A stretch of DNA of 64,000 nucleotides, from NCBI GenBank assembly GCA_029962745.1, contig CM057162.1, positions 11,750,123 to 11,814,122 on the forward strand, in the 5' to 3' direction. This DNA is from Echinometra lucunter. Its lineage: Eukaryota; Echinodermata; Echinoidea; Camarodonta; Echinometridae. Within the stretch, counting starts at the first letter, position 1; the number at the start of each line of letters is the position of its first letter. Shown piece by piece: positions 32,516-45,100 of this stretch. The position numbers and the translations under genes were made by a program. The notes beneath the pieces were generated by a model. That model did no database searches, was not told the origin of the DNA, and saw only the letters and a list, made by a program, of their open reading frames with translations.

Positions 32516-34099
32516 GCCACTTAATCCTTTTTATTTATGTAACGACAATGAGACTAATTAAACAGCCATCATGAACAAATAATTATCAAAACTAAAACCA
32601 AACTATTTTATTACAAAATCTTAGTAACAACAACAACATCAAGCAGAAAGAACTTACATGCAAAATACTAGGGATGGCAGAAAGATTTAGAGTCCCATTA
32701 AGTCCTTATAATTCAAAACACACACACGCACACACCCACATACACTTGCAAATATCTTCCTTTCAGTTTCTTGCTGTTGCAAATTGAAGATGTGCATGAG
32801 GCTGATTTCGTAATGGAATGCACATTTCCAAAGGACAGACGCGGCAGAATAGAAAGTCATATTTCCATTTTATTTGAATTAAAAAACGGAGGGACAACAA
32901 CATGTGCACTTCAAGCAATCAAGCAATCACAATCAAATTAGACAAGAAGTTGTGTGTGTGTGTGTGTGTGTGCGGGAGCGTGTGAGTGTGCGGGTGCATA
33001 AGATTGCTTCTGCGTTCTTGAGTGTAAGAATACTCATAAACAAAATGCCTATTCACTTTTCTTTTTCCCCCCTTTTTTTTTTTTTTTTTTTTGGGGGGGG
33101 GGGTATGGGGCACACATTTCTCCCGTTTATGCATCCCACCATAATATTCTAGCAAACAGAAAAGGGGGAATTCTTTCCCACATATTAATTTTGGGGGATC
33201 CTTGGACACCAACATCAGGTGATAGCTAACCGCTGTCTCTTTTTCTTTTTTTAAAACTTAAATTTAAGAAAAGGCTGGTACATTAGACTACTCAACACAC
33301 TCTCTCGAGACAAGCCCCCCCCCCCCCCCCCCCCCCCGTTTCCACGAATGGGTGCGTTAATTTCACTCTCCACACACAACCCACCCTTTCGAGACAACCG
33401 GGGGGGGGGGGCTTCTCTCGAAAGGGTGCGGCCATCCCCGTTCCCTTCCCTCCCATCCCGCTCAGCTCACCCACCCTTTCGACATAAGCCAATCAGGACT
33501 GTCCTAGCACTTGCAAAAGAATTATTATTTAGATTTTAAAAACATCCCGAAAATTATCTTTTAAGTGAGTATGGAATTATACAAAAGTCCCAATGCTATT
33601 TTCCTTCTTGTGTTCAAACTGTGATGTACCAGCCTTTTCCCCCAAAAGTCCTTTTGCTGGGGAGCCCCGCCGCTCAACCGCCCACCAGTCCTCGGACCTC
33701 TGACAACGAATCGGCAATTGGCACTCTCTCCAGAATTGCTTGGAGCCCATGAGGGAAACTCACCAGACACTGCATGCACGGCCGGTCTGACTCAAAGTAT
33801 GAATTCCCCAGTGCAACGCAAATAAGAGTGTTGTCTCAGAGGAGTCGATCTATTTTAGAATGGGAGGGGGGGTGGCAAGACAATCAAGTAGTGATGAACT
33901 CACGACAATGTGTGTACATATATATATGTATATGTATATGTATGTATATTTCATATATATATGCATTTATTTATTCAATTATCTATTTGTGTTTGTGTTA
34001 TTGAGTATTGTCGTCACGTGAACATACAGTCAATGCAAAATGCGTGTCACAATGAAATCAAATTGTGTGCAAAGGGTTAACAGCCAAAAGACAGAAAGT
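32516..34099. other. inter-unit region, no gene recognised
   Basis: Simple repeats: (GT)n at 32951-32971, T/G runs at 33070-33103, a 23-base C run at 33315-33337 and a 12-base G run at about 33400. A higher-GC stretch at 33640-33790 has an open minus-strand frame without known motifs. A (TA)-rich tract lies at 33910-33965. Confidence 0.45.
33315..33337. repeat. poly-C run, 23 bases
   Basis: The longest uninterrupted C run I counted in the window, one of several dozen C/G runs of 9 or more. Such length suggests real homopolymer expansion, assembly error, or both. Confidence 0.85.
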
Positions 34100-34283
34100 G
34101 GAGTGGCGTTAAATGCAGCAGTCCGGAATATGTGGCAAAATTTGTCGGGGCAGAGGGGGATGGGGTATCTTTTAGAATATCATTAACAACTTTCCAAGAC
34201 GAGTTTTTTTGGTTTTTTTTTTAGTTTCTTGAAGAAGGCCGTTTCTTAGTTATTGCCACTATGATGCGATGAATGGGTTCTCT
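34100..34283 (-). repeat. 3' flank of unit 2, distal part
   Basis: Matches 3764-4105 of unit 0 ('gcagtccggaatatg', 'aacaactttcc'). It is cut off at 'gaatgggttctct' by the LINE insertion and resumes at 38144. Confidence 0.6.
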
Positions 34284-34359
34284 AACACCCGCAATTATTG
34301 TCAAGTTATTTTCCTATAAATCAAAATTCAAAATGATGCATTGTCGTCGTCTCATAAGG

Positions 34360-34725
34360 TGCTTTCACACCTACCCGATCAGGAAAAATACCTGGTATTT
34401 TCTGATCCAGTATTCTACCCCGATCAGAAATACCAGGTATTTTGCCAGTATGAAACGAAAGTTCTAGTAATATCCCCGAAGAAATATACCTGTAGTTCAG
34501 TAGGTACTTTCTCCAGTTTTAGGTATTTTCTCCAAAGGATATTTGCAAGTGTGAAGCAAATTACGAGAACTTCTATGGACCTTAATGCACATGCTTATAA
34601 GTACTAGAACTTTCCTGTGAAGATCTGGTTTAGGGAGGTGTGAAAGCACGAAATAATTATTTGTGGGCCTGAAAAAGTTCCTGTAGTTTACAGGTATTTT
34701 TCTTGATCGGGTAGGTGTGAAAGCA
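34360..34725. mobile_element. palindromic MITE, TGCTTTCACACC termini
   Basis: Inverted repeats TGCTTTCACACCTACCCGAT / ATCGGGTAGGTGTGAAAGCA continue inward through 'aaaatacctg'. The spacer repeats 'aggtattt' / 'aaataccagg' in both orientations. Possible 3 bp 'agg'/'gga' flanks only, so superfamily is not assigned. Non-coding. Confidence 0.8.
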
Positions 34726-35052
34726 GGAGGCACTTGGGGCCTACTTATCCTGCTTCATTTACTGTTAATTTGTTTTTCCCCAGATTATGGTCACTACACG
34801 ATTTCCAGACAAGAGCGAGACGGAAGGACTGTAAAGTTTGTATATGTTGCTTTTTTTTCTTTTCAGCTCATCTCACATGCATTTTGTCTTCGTGTTTACT
34901 GTACTTTTTTTGAATGCACATGTCAGAATTTGATGTGCTGTCTACAGTGTATCAAATGCACCTTTCCTGCATTTTTCTCTTCAGTTTACACGAACTGTAC
35001 TACCTTTGGGTGAGAACAGGGGACATTTGATATACATATAGTAGGATCTCTC

Positions 35053-35059
<7 letters not shown>

Positions 35060-35084
<25 letters not shown>

Positions 35085-35092
35085 TTCTCTGT
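35060..35092. repeat. (CT)n microsatellite after a C run
   Basis: Simple CT repeat in the 5' part of the LINE insertion interval. Confidence 0.85.
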
Positions 35093-37845
35093 TTATTATG
35101 TATTAACTGTCTTGCATTGTTTTTCTCATGTATATGTACACTGTACAATTTGGGGGCAAGATCAGAAGACATGTTATGTAAGAGATACATGTATATGATG
35201 TACTAGTACATGTACATGTACTACCCTTATTGTAAGTCTCTCTGGTTGTATTTGAAAAAAAAAAAGATAAGTACACTGTATGACTTTGGGGGGGGGGGTT
35301 AGAAATGGAAACATGCTGTTTCTTATTTTTGCGATGTATCTTTCATGCATTTTTTTTCATTGTTTTTTTTTTTTTTTTGCGTAAAATTACATATGCTCTG
35401 TTCTACCTTTTGGCATGTGCAGGAGATATTTGATTTGATATTTGATGTATAGGCTGAGATGCATTATAGTATTATCCATGTTTACCATTTTCCGGTGGAT
35501 TCGATTCATCCGTTTTGTTTTAAAGAAAGCCTAATAAACCTACTCCATTTTAATACTTTGTGTCATAGTTACTAGTTAAATTTATGTCCTAATCTCATTT
35601 GTGTTTTATATTGTTGTATTTGTTTGGGTATTGCCTGACCGACACTTGTAAGAAAATGTTTTGAAAGATGTATACTTATGAAAATCAATGATCATTTATC
35701 TCACATTGAAAGCGAAGATGAAGTTAATGCTCCAAATCAGAGATAGTTACTGCCAAGTGAATTTAATAAATTTGCTAGTGAGGAGCAAGCTAGACATTTT
35801 TTTCATTTTTCATTTCGTTTATTTCCACAAGAAACAGCAAATTAAATCATTTTACCAAAGCAATGTGAGCATAAGATAAATCAACAATTGAAAATATTGA
35901 GATAGTCAACATAGGTCCAGTACACAGATATATGTATAGTTTGAATTTTAAAAGGAAGAGTATTAACTTATTAAATGCTGGCTGTATTGTGGGGGAAACC
36001 TTAGGATTTCTAATAACATTTCATGCTTACATATTAATTGTAGAAGTATTAAAAGGAATTTCAATAATGTATACTCATTTTTTGCATGGTATCGATTTGA
36101 ATTTTTGTGCCATTGGACTAACTGAAACTAGTGTAAAAGATAATGACTCACCCCATAGGGTTAAATACTATAAAAACAGGAGATTAAACGAACAAAACAT
36201 GATTATTTCAAACAATTGTTGTCTAAAGTCAAGTCGAATTTGATGAAAACTTGGACAATTATCAATACAGCACTTGGTAAGAAAACGAAACAAAAAAAAA
36301 TGGAAGGTATTAATATTGGTGACAGAAATGATAGGCAAGAAATATTTCAAGTATTCAGTGAGTATATTAGAAATATTGGTATGTCTTTAAAAAAAATATT
36401 TTACAATGACAGTTCAGATAGGAGTTATATGCAGTATCTAAAATCAAATTCTGATACAATATATTTTGAATTCAATAACACCTGGTAAAACTATTGATAT
36501 ATTGTTTGTAAAGACTCTTGATAAAGGTTCAATCCCTGGTTTTGATGAAAATGATATTAAAGTAGTCAAGCACATCATTTACATTATATGTTATCCGTTG
36601 ACTGAATTTTTAATTGTGCTTTTGCAACTGGAAAATTTCCATCAAAGTTAAAAATCGCGCGAGTTTTTCAGGTTTTAAAAGCGGCTCTCAAAGTGAAGTA
36701 AACAATTACAGAGCAACATCAGTAATGCCATTATTTTCCAAAATACACGAAACTGTATATATAATCGTTTATTAACTTTCTTAAATCAACATAATATAAT
36801 ATTTCTAATTGACAATACGGTTTTCGACCTGGTCACTCCACATCCCACGCAGCTAGTGACTTAGTTTCGAAAGTTCGAGATGCTTTCAACTCAAATGAAT
36901 TTTTGATTGGGTATTTATAGACTTGAGCAAGGCTTTTGAAACCTTAGGTAATTCTGTATTATGAGATAAATTAGAAAACTGTATCATAAGACGTGTTTCC
37001 TTGCAATTGTGTTATAGCTATTTAACAAACCGCAGTCATTATGTATTAGTCAATCATACTAGTTCAGGTCTTGGCAGCCTGAAATGTGGAGTGCTTCAGG
37101 GTTCTATCCTTGGTCCTTTATTCTTTTTTATTTATATAAATGACATTTGAAATGCTCCAACTAAATCACAATTGATATCATTTGCAGCTGATACTAGTAA
37201 TATGTGAAAATGAATAAATGGTTAATTACTAAGTTTTTCTTGAATATCAAAAAGACCCATTACATGCTTTTTACAAATAAAACCATTGAAACAAGTAATT
37301 TATTAATATCCACTGACAAAGATAGGATTGATTTTGTTAATTCAGTGAAGTTTTTCGGAATCGAAATTGACTCGAAATTGTTGTGGCATAAACACAGATA
37401 AAATATGTAACACAATTTCAAAATGCATTGGTATATTGTATAAACTGAATTATTTTCCTCAAGATATACTTCGCATGATTTATAATGCTATCATAATATC
37501 CAATATTCACTATTGTACTGTCTGGGCGAACTCAACTAATTACTCTATGCAGGTATTATTTCGACTCCAGAAAAGAGCTGTAAGAACTATCTATCATGCC
37601 CATCATCTTGCCAACACTAGTCTTCTCCTATTTTTGCTGAATTGCGTCCATTTGATTTGAATGAATTTGATATTGTAATATTCATGTTCTCATGACATAA
37701 TGATCGTGTTCCAATAGGTCCTTCGTCTGGCATTATACCCTGTTTCTGTTGGGCTTGTCCTTGTTGATTAACTTTTATTTGAAATCATTAGTTGTCTTTT
37801 TTTAATCATCAGATATCTTCTATGATAATATCCATTCCACATGTC

Positions 37846-38006
<161 letters not shown>

Positions 38007-38155
38007 TATTATAACTTAATACTAAGGTGGCAGCTGGTAATAAGCTTTTTGCTTTTCTTGCTCTCCTCTCTATCTTGTGATTTTATACTTTGTATCTTCA
38101 CTCAAATGTATTTTTAAACTATTGATGGAAATAAATAAAATGTAATGGGTTTTCT

Positions 38156-38899
38156 GATTTTTTTAAATTAAGTTCTGATCCACAACTGTAGGAATTATAC
38201 ACCATATACATGGACAGGGATAGAATAGAAATGTACAGATAATTCAAGTCAATCTCTAATACGTTACACCATTTGCCATTAGGAGCAATTAAACCTTAAC
38301 TAAATGACTAAACCGTCCGATTTGGCAACACATCGTAAACTATGTAGGCCTTATCGCTGTCTTTGCAAATTGGCAATGTTCTGGCAAATTCTGCACTTTT
38401 GTCTACTAAATCCATCGATCTCTATACCTTACAACATATGTGCGCTGTTCATGTGGGACATAGCATAGGACATCGGCTGCTGTGTACGATTCCAGTGTGC
38501 TTCTATTCGAAAGATACGTGATTTAAAAAAAATATATAAAATATATTATGCTGATTGTCATATTTAAATCGCCCTTATGTCCGTTAGCATATATACGCAC
38601 GGCCTTATGCGCCCTGTTCATGTGGGTCGCGTGGGACCTAACGTAAGGCATAATCTGCTGTGTACGATTCCAGTGTACTCCTATTTGAAAGATACGTGAT
38701 TTTTTTTTAAATTTATAAAATATATTATGCTGATTGTCACATTTAAATCGCGCTTTTGCCCTTAAATCGCCCTTATGACTTGGAGGGGTAAAGTTGATTT
38801 GCCTGATTTTGAATATGGCGACCGATTGCATCAAACGACCAGGGCGTTCCTCATTATCCACTATAGAGATCGATGATTCAATCACATTTGTTTAAACTG
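38156..38899 (-). repeat. 3' flank of unit 2, proximal part
   Basis: Homologous to 4155-4446 and 13300-13877 ('aagttctgatc', 'gtacag', 'ttggcaacaca'). Contains a local tandem duplication: a ~168 bp unit with 'ctgctgtgtacgattccagt' and 'gaaagatacgtgattt' occurs at about 38442-38600 and 38610-38775. Not present in units 0 or 1. Likely holds the 3' UTR. Confidence 0.6.
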
Positions 38900-39165
38900 C
38901 TAATTCGCCGGGCGAATCTTCATCTCAGTCCTCTTGAGGGAGTAATCAAGACCGAGCCAGTGGATCCAGGCTATGCCCTTGGCGTGCTCATCCGCAGACA
39001 TTGTACCGTTCAGGTACAGGCCGTTGAGATTGGAGTGATGGCACCCACTGTACCACCATCCGCCCCTGTAAACTTCAGCGCAGTTTTCCCATTCATAAAA
39101 ACTGTCATCATGATCACGGTCCCGTGTACTGAAAGAATGGTTAGTATGGTAGGTCAAGCTGTCAC
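38900..39165 (-). CDS. unit 2 FReD exon 3 (C-terminal lobe, stop)
   Basis: Acceptor CAG at 39166-39168, phase 1 in, TAG at 38900-38902. Contains '[14 protein letters not shown]', '[16 protein letters not shown]', '[12 protein letters not shown]' and '[11 protein letters not shown]'. The residues around the calcium loop and directly after ENCAE are those that differ most from unit 1. Structural residues (Cys, GGWWY, SNLNG) are unchanged. Confidence 0.95.
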
Positions 39166-42100
39166 CTGAATGCGAGCAACGGCCAAAGAAAATTTACAAG
39201 TAAGTTCGTAGTTCATACGATTTTAATTTTTCGGAGCATTCTTAAGCAATCTCACCTGCCTTCTGCAGGCCAAAGATCTTCAATTGGCAGCAGGTATACT
39301 AAAGGGAGATCGCACCTAGAATAAAATCGACCTGGTTCTGCATGGACAAGACTGTCAAGTGAAGTCGAGGTCAGACGTGAAAGAACGTGACACGTGAGAG
39401 AAATGCATCGAAGAAATGAAACATTAATTTTTATCAAAAATCCTTGCGCGTTATAACTGTCACAAATAACAACGTTAATTGTGAACCAAAGTTTACCCAA
39501 CCCAATATAATGCTAAACAGCCTAAACTAGAAGGAGGACGAGAGAAATGGTTGGAAAGTGAAACTCAATTTCAAATCTCAGGCAAGTTTGAAAATCTTCG
39601 CAAGCTAAGAATATTGTAATGTTATGTTGTAGGCCTCCTATCATTAATTAGTCCAAACATCTTACCTGTAATGTACGGTTTCATGCACCTGACAAACTCA
39701 GACGTAGTTACGAATTAAGGAATTAAACTTTATAATCAAGCATCTCGTTCCAAGACTGGTGGTTGCACTGTCGCCATGATGACAACAACATTTCGTTAGA
39801 TGGCAGCATTCATGTACATGTAACTGCCGGATACTACATTACCTAACCCTAAGAATGAACCCAATCCTGATCCCAAACCAAAAGCAACCCAAACCCTGCC
39901 TGCTATGTCTGCTATCTCTGACGAAATAAATCCCAGAGCAATTGTCACCTAGGCATAATAAGGTGGAGCACCGAGAGACTACATACCTGCGTTTCCGGAA
40001 TAGTCGCCAAGCGTCAGCATGTAGTCTGCGGCCTCGTCGGCAACCCTGATCTTGCTATAGGTGGCATAGCGAGTTTGTCCCTCGAAATCTTCAAGATCTA
40101 CCCGTAGTTCGTATGTCTTCTGTGTCGTAAGGCGGTGGATGTTGTCATTACCGAGCCAGTGCTCAGCCGCCACGCTTCCAAAGCCGTACTTGTAATCGGA
40201 CCAGTAGAGGAAAAAGTCAACAGACCCGTCCTGTCTACGCTGGAAAACCTGGAGAGAGGAAGAGAGAGAGACTGTAAAACAGAATGATAGATCAGAAGAG
40301 AGAGAGGTATAAATCAAAAGAGGAGTAGCAAAAATTTGAAGGGATAAGATGAAAGGAGCAGAAGATTGAGCAAGGGGCGGGTCAATTAGAGCGCGTTTAA
40401 AATACCATTACTATTCAGAAGCATTCTCAGTGTTTCAAACACGGTATTTTCGAGTAAGCCCACTATTCTGAATGGCAAGTTTATTCATGGATCATAAAAA
40501 ACAGTTGTCATCGAATGAGAAACAGCTTCTATCGATCCTTATTTTAGAAGCGGTAGACGATGTTACGATCGATTTTTTCTTTAAACTAGATAATTCTGCA
40601 AGAGGGTTCTTTGGCCATGGTGTGCGAACATCGGTTTCTTTGTCAACTGAACTGGCTAACCATCAGGTCCGGTATTCACCACAAAATTCTACTACTGATC
40701 ACCACTGCCGTAGCCAGGATTATTCAAGTGGGGGGGGGGGGGCAAACGTGAATGATAGACTACGCTACAAAGCATAGACAGGGGCGTCGGTAGAGCATTT
40801 TGAATAGGGTTAGGGATGCATCTTAATTTGCCGACAACTATGCAGCAAGTCTGCAATTATCAGATTATTATTTCATTGTGTAGTAGATTTGTGTTAGGAC
40901 ACAGACCATTGACATGCAGATTGTGGAACAAAGGACTTGAACTGGTGTTGTTAGTGTAGCAGTATTATTGTCAATTGATTCTTGCGTTGTTGTCGGAGAC
41001 TGGACTGTTTCAGCTAAGAATAAATACAAATTGAATGGTATGTAGAACTTGTTTTACCTCTCCTCCTCTGAAGTGTAAAGTAGATTTAAGCTAAGTTGTT
41101 AAGGCCTAGCCTGTATTTGCCTGTGATTCCCTGGGTGATGGAATGATTGATTGCCAATAGCTGAAATTAGTTCTGATTGATCGATTGAGTCTCTGTGACT
41201 GTGAATGAGTGAATTTTGTTGACATGCCAGCCATATACTTTGGCGAGAGCCCATAATACATGTGATATTCTCCGACAGCCTGGATAGGTGCATGTAGAGG
41301 CAAGCCAGATAGAGAAAACACGTTACAAATGCTGATCTGATTATATACCCATACAAGATATCATTTTTCAACAATATCACAAATGTAGATCTTAATTATT
41401 TCAATGCAATATTACGGGGAAGCGAAGCGTCTTTAAATTTGGAGGAAATGACGCTTTTTAATAGATTATGAACGACCCTGTCCTTTTAATTTGGCGAGCG
41501 AGCGAGCCAAAATTATTGTTTTAGACGAAGTTTTATTCATCAAAAATCATTATATGCCTATGAAATTACTGACTTATCAAAACAACTTCCAGGCACGTAT
41601 CTCTCTCCTTCCTCCGCGATATTATTTGAAAACAAGTCATTTGTGTGGTGTATGGGAGGAATGGTAGTAGTCCTGGAATGCCGCGAAACTGTCGGCAAAT
41701 AAGTTTTACACCTTCCCTTCACATTTTCTATAGTAATGCCCCTATCTCTACGCTCAGGACTTCGCTGAGTCGATCCTTCACGTTTAAAGATTGTCCCCCC
41801 CCCCCCCCGGCATTTGCGTAAATCCCGGGGGATGGGGAGATATATCCCCCAGACATTTTTGAGAGGGAGGAGGCGTATACAAATATCCCCCCCCCCCACC
41901 ACTTCTTAAGGAAGAAATGATATTTGAATTAATCAGTTAAAAGAATTTTTAATAATCTGTCATAAACAACCATCATATTTGAGAATTTTTATTTGAAAAT
42001 GCAATTTAAAAAAAAAGCGGTTATTTTTGGCCCCGCTCGCTTCGCTCGCTCGTCATATTTTAGAATTTTCATTTGAAAATGAGACTGAAACCAGTAAATT

Positions 42101-45100
42101 GGTAATTTTTTGCTCGCTCGCCCTCAAGATTAAAATTAAATGTGTGTGGGGGGGGGGGTCTCTGTGCAGGTGGGTGTGGGCGTGTGTTTATACACAAGTG
42201 TGAGTTCGACAGAAAAAAAAATAGTCAAAAAGTCGATCATCCCCCCCCCCCCCGTCCTCAAAGTAGATTTACGCCTGTGCCCCCGCACCCACTCCCTGCT
42301 CGGTAGTTCTGCACCGACGCCGTTTACGAATTCGTCTAAAACTGTCAATTCGAATTCACATCAACACCCATGTCGCTACTGCTCGACTTCCATCCTCTGG
42401 AGTTTCTGAGATCAACCAAATACTGACCAAAAACGAATACTCTACAATCGGCTGTCGATAATTATTTGTCGGGCCTACTCACCGTCCACCCACCGCCGTC
42501 AGTTTCCATATCGCAATATACGGGAAAATGGTCGCCGCCTTCATCAGGGTAGATTGGATACACCCCGCTGAGGGTTACTCCACCAGTCTGAATCTCAGAG
42601 CAGTCACGTGGGCGGACAGCAGCTGCACGATAGAAAACACAGTATCAGTGGCGTCTTGAACACGAAGTTAGTACTTAATGATAAACCGGTATACAGCTCT
42701 TTTATTTCAACCTATACAAGAATATTCACACTCTCTTGTGTACTGGTTGGGTAGCCCCCCCCCCCCCCCCCCCTTGAATATTTTCCCTTTTTTCAGCTAT
42801 AATTTGTATATTTTCAACTTTGTCATTGCATCGAACTTTCGCCACTGTTCTCTAATATGAAGTAGATTGGACCCTTTTTTATTCTGATATTCTTCATTTT
42901 CATTAAGAACTTAATCGCTTGTCAGCAGCTGCACTGGCAGTTCTAATTCTTTTGGGTGGATGGGGACAGCGAACCACCGTAAAATATTTGCCTCATTTCG
43001 CCAATGAGAATAAATAATAAAACTATTTTAAGTTATCATCTGCATTTGCCAACGGAGCTTGTATCGTACAACCACATCAACTGATAAATGTCCATGCTCA
43101 TTCGCCGGCAAAAATAGAGCACCCTCACCTCCCATTCAAAAAATAAGGATTTCAATGGAATGAAAGGTTTTGTGCCATTAACCCTAAAAGGCCTGGGCCA
43201 TTTCTGGTCTTGTTATCTCCGGGGGGGGGGGGGGCATTATGCCCCCCCCCCCCTACAATCTCGGCCGTGGATCGCCGGATCGGCACGAAAATTGGCATAA
43301 GGGTAGAGAATGATGTAATCTACAAGGCTATATGGTTAGATTTTATCGCAGTGTTTTGTTTTATTTTATATGAATTAATTTATGCTAATTTATGCGAGAA
43401 ATCATAGTTTTTGGCTATATCTCACTGAATAAAGCTTTAGGAACAATGATTTTTGGTAGAAATGGTTTTCACAACATTCACACCGACTCCTTTACTAAAA
43501 CAAATGGGTTATCATTTTTTTTTTGTTATGTATTCTATTGTTTTACAAATTCTTAATGTATTTCTTTGTTTTTAAACGTCTTTGTGGGGATGTGGGTGTG
43601 TGTATGTATGTGAGGGTGTGTGTTTGATGTTTCTCACTATTTAAAAAGAGTAATTATTCTTTCCTGACAGTATTCACATAATTTGGAAAAGTTTCTGAAA
43701 TGGGTTATCATTTTTTTTGTTATGTATTCTATTGTTTTACAAATTCTTAATGTATTTCTTTGTTTTTAAACGTCTTTGTGGGGATGTGGGTGTGTGTATG
43801 TATGTATGTGAGGGTGTGTGTTTGATGTTTCTCACTATTTAAAAAAAAAGTAATTATTCTTTCCTGACAGTATTCACATAATTTGGAAAAGTTTCTGATT
43901 CTGCCCATAGGTTTGTACACAGTCATATACAGAAATAATGATATTCTAACGACTTGTTTTCGTAATCGTAATGACACCGGCACCGTAGATCCGATCGACA
44001 TAAATTTGGTATCAAAACGTGCGGGAAGGATCAGAGAAAAAAGTCATTGAATCTTAGATCGATACATCTAGCCGTTGTGAAGTACCGTCAAAAATTCAAC
44101 AGGGGGCGATATGTCCCCCCCCCCCCCGGGTATATTAGGGTTAAGATTAAAGAAAGCAAGGTTTAATTTTCGGGTAACCCTGATTAATTCCTTTTGAAGT
44201 TTGAAAGGCGTGTAGCTTCCCCCCCCCCCCCCCCCTCTTTTGGAAACGCTATGCATCAGAAGATAGTCAGATCACACCCAGCTTCAAAATCATATCAAAC
44301 CGGCCAGTTCTCTGCTATTTAATATAACTTCATATTTTGATTAGTTTTCTTCTCATTAATCCTCTTTTCTGAACTCTGAAATTTTAGTCATTAATAACCG
44401 TCGTTGCCGTTGCCATGGGACGGAAGACGATGTTTCAGTGAACAGGTAAGCAAAAATTTTCATGAATAAAGTATAAAGTTTATGCCTGGTATCCAAAATA
44501 ATTCTCCAGCTCATCAAATGCAGTCATCTCCACCGGAAAGAGTTGCAACACATCCCCTATGAAACTTGGATTTTTGCATGTCTGAGCTCTTTTTCATAAG
44601 AACAAAGGGAATATAACAATTGTCGATAAGATGTGTACTCATTAATCCTCTCCTCTCCTCTGAACACTGAAATTTTAATCATTAATATCTGTCGTTGCCA
44701 TGAGACGGAAGACGATGCTTCAGTAAACAGGTAAGCAAGAATTGTTATGAATAAAGTGTATTATGTTTATGTCTGGTATCTGAGGTAATTCCTCAGCCCT
44801 TCAAAGGCAGTCATCTCCACCGCAGAAAAGAGTTGTGACACAACTATAAAGCTTGGATTTTTGCATGGCTGAGCTCCGTTTTATAAGAACAAAAGAAATA
44901 TAACAACTGCCGAAAAGAATAACGAGCTAATACTGGCGTACTGATGGGTGTTTCACGGCCATGTTTTTGTCCAATTATTGTATTTTTTTTTGTCTTCGAC
45001 ATTGTCATTACATCGAATTTATTTAAATATTTTCATTTTCTCATTTTCCTCGACAACCTTCTTAATTTTATTTGGAGGGATAGTTCAGATCACCCCCCCC

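Noticed and set aside
33561..33779. Minus-strand open frame in a GC-richer stretch
   Set aside because: Contains 'RFVVRGPRTGGRLSGG' but no recognised domain or exon borders. I also considered an rRNA or SINE fragment and could not support it.
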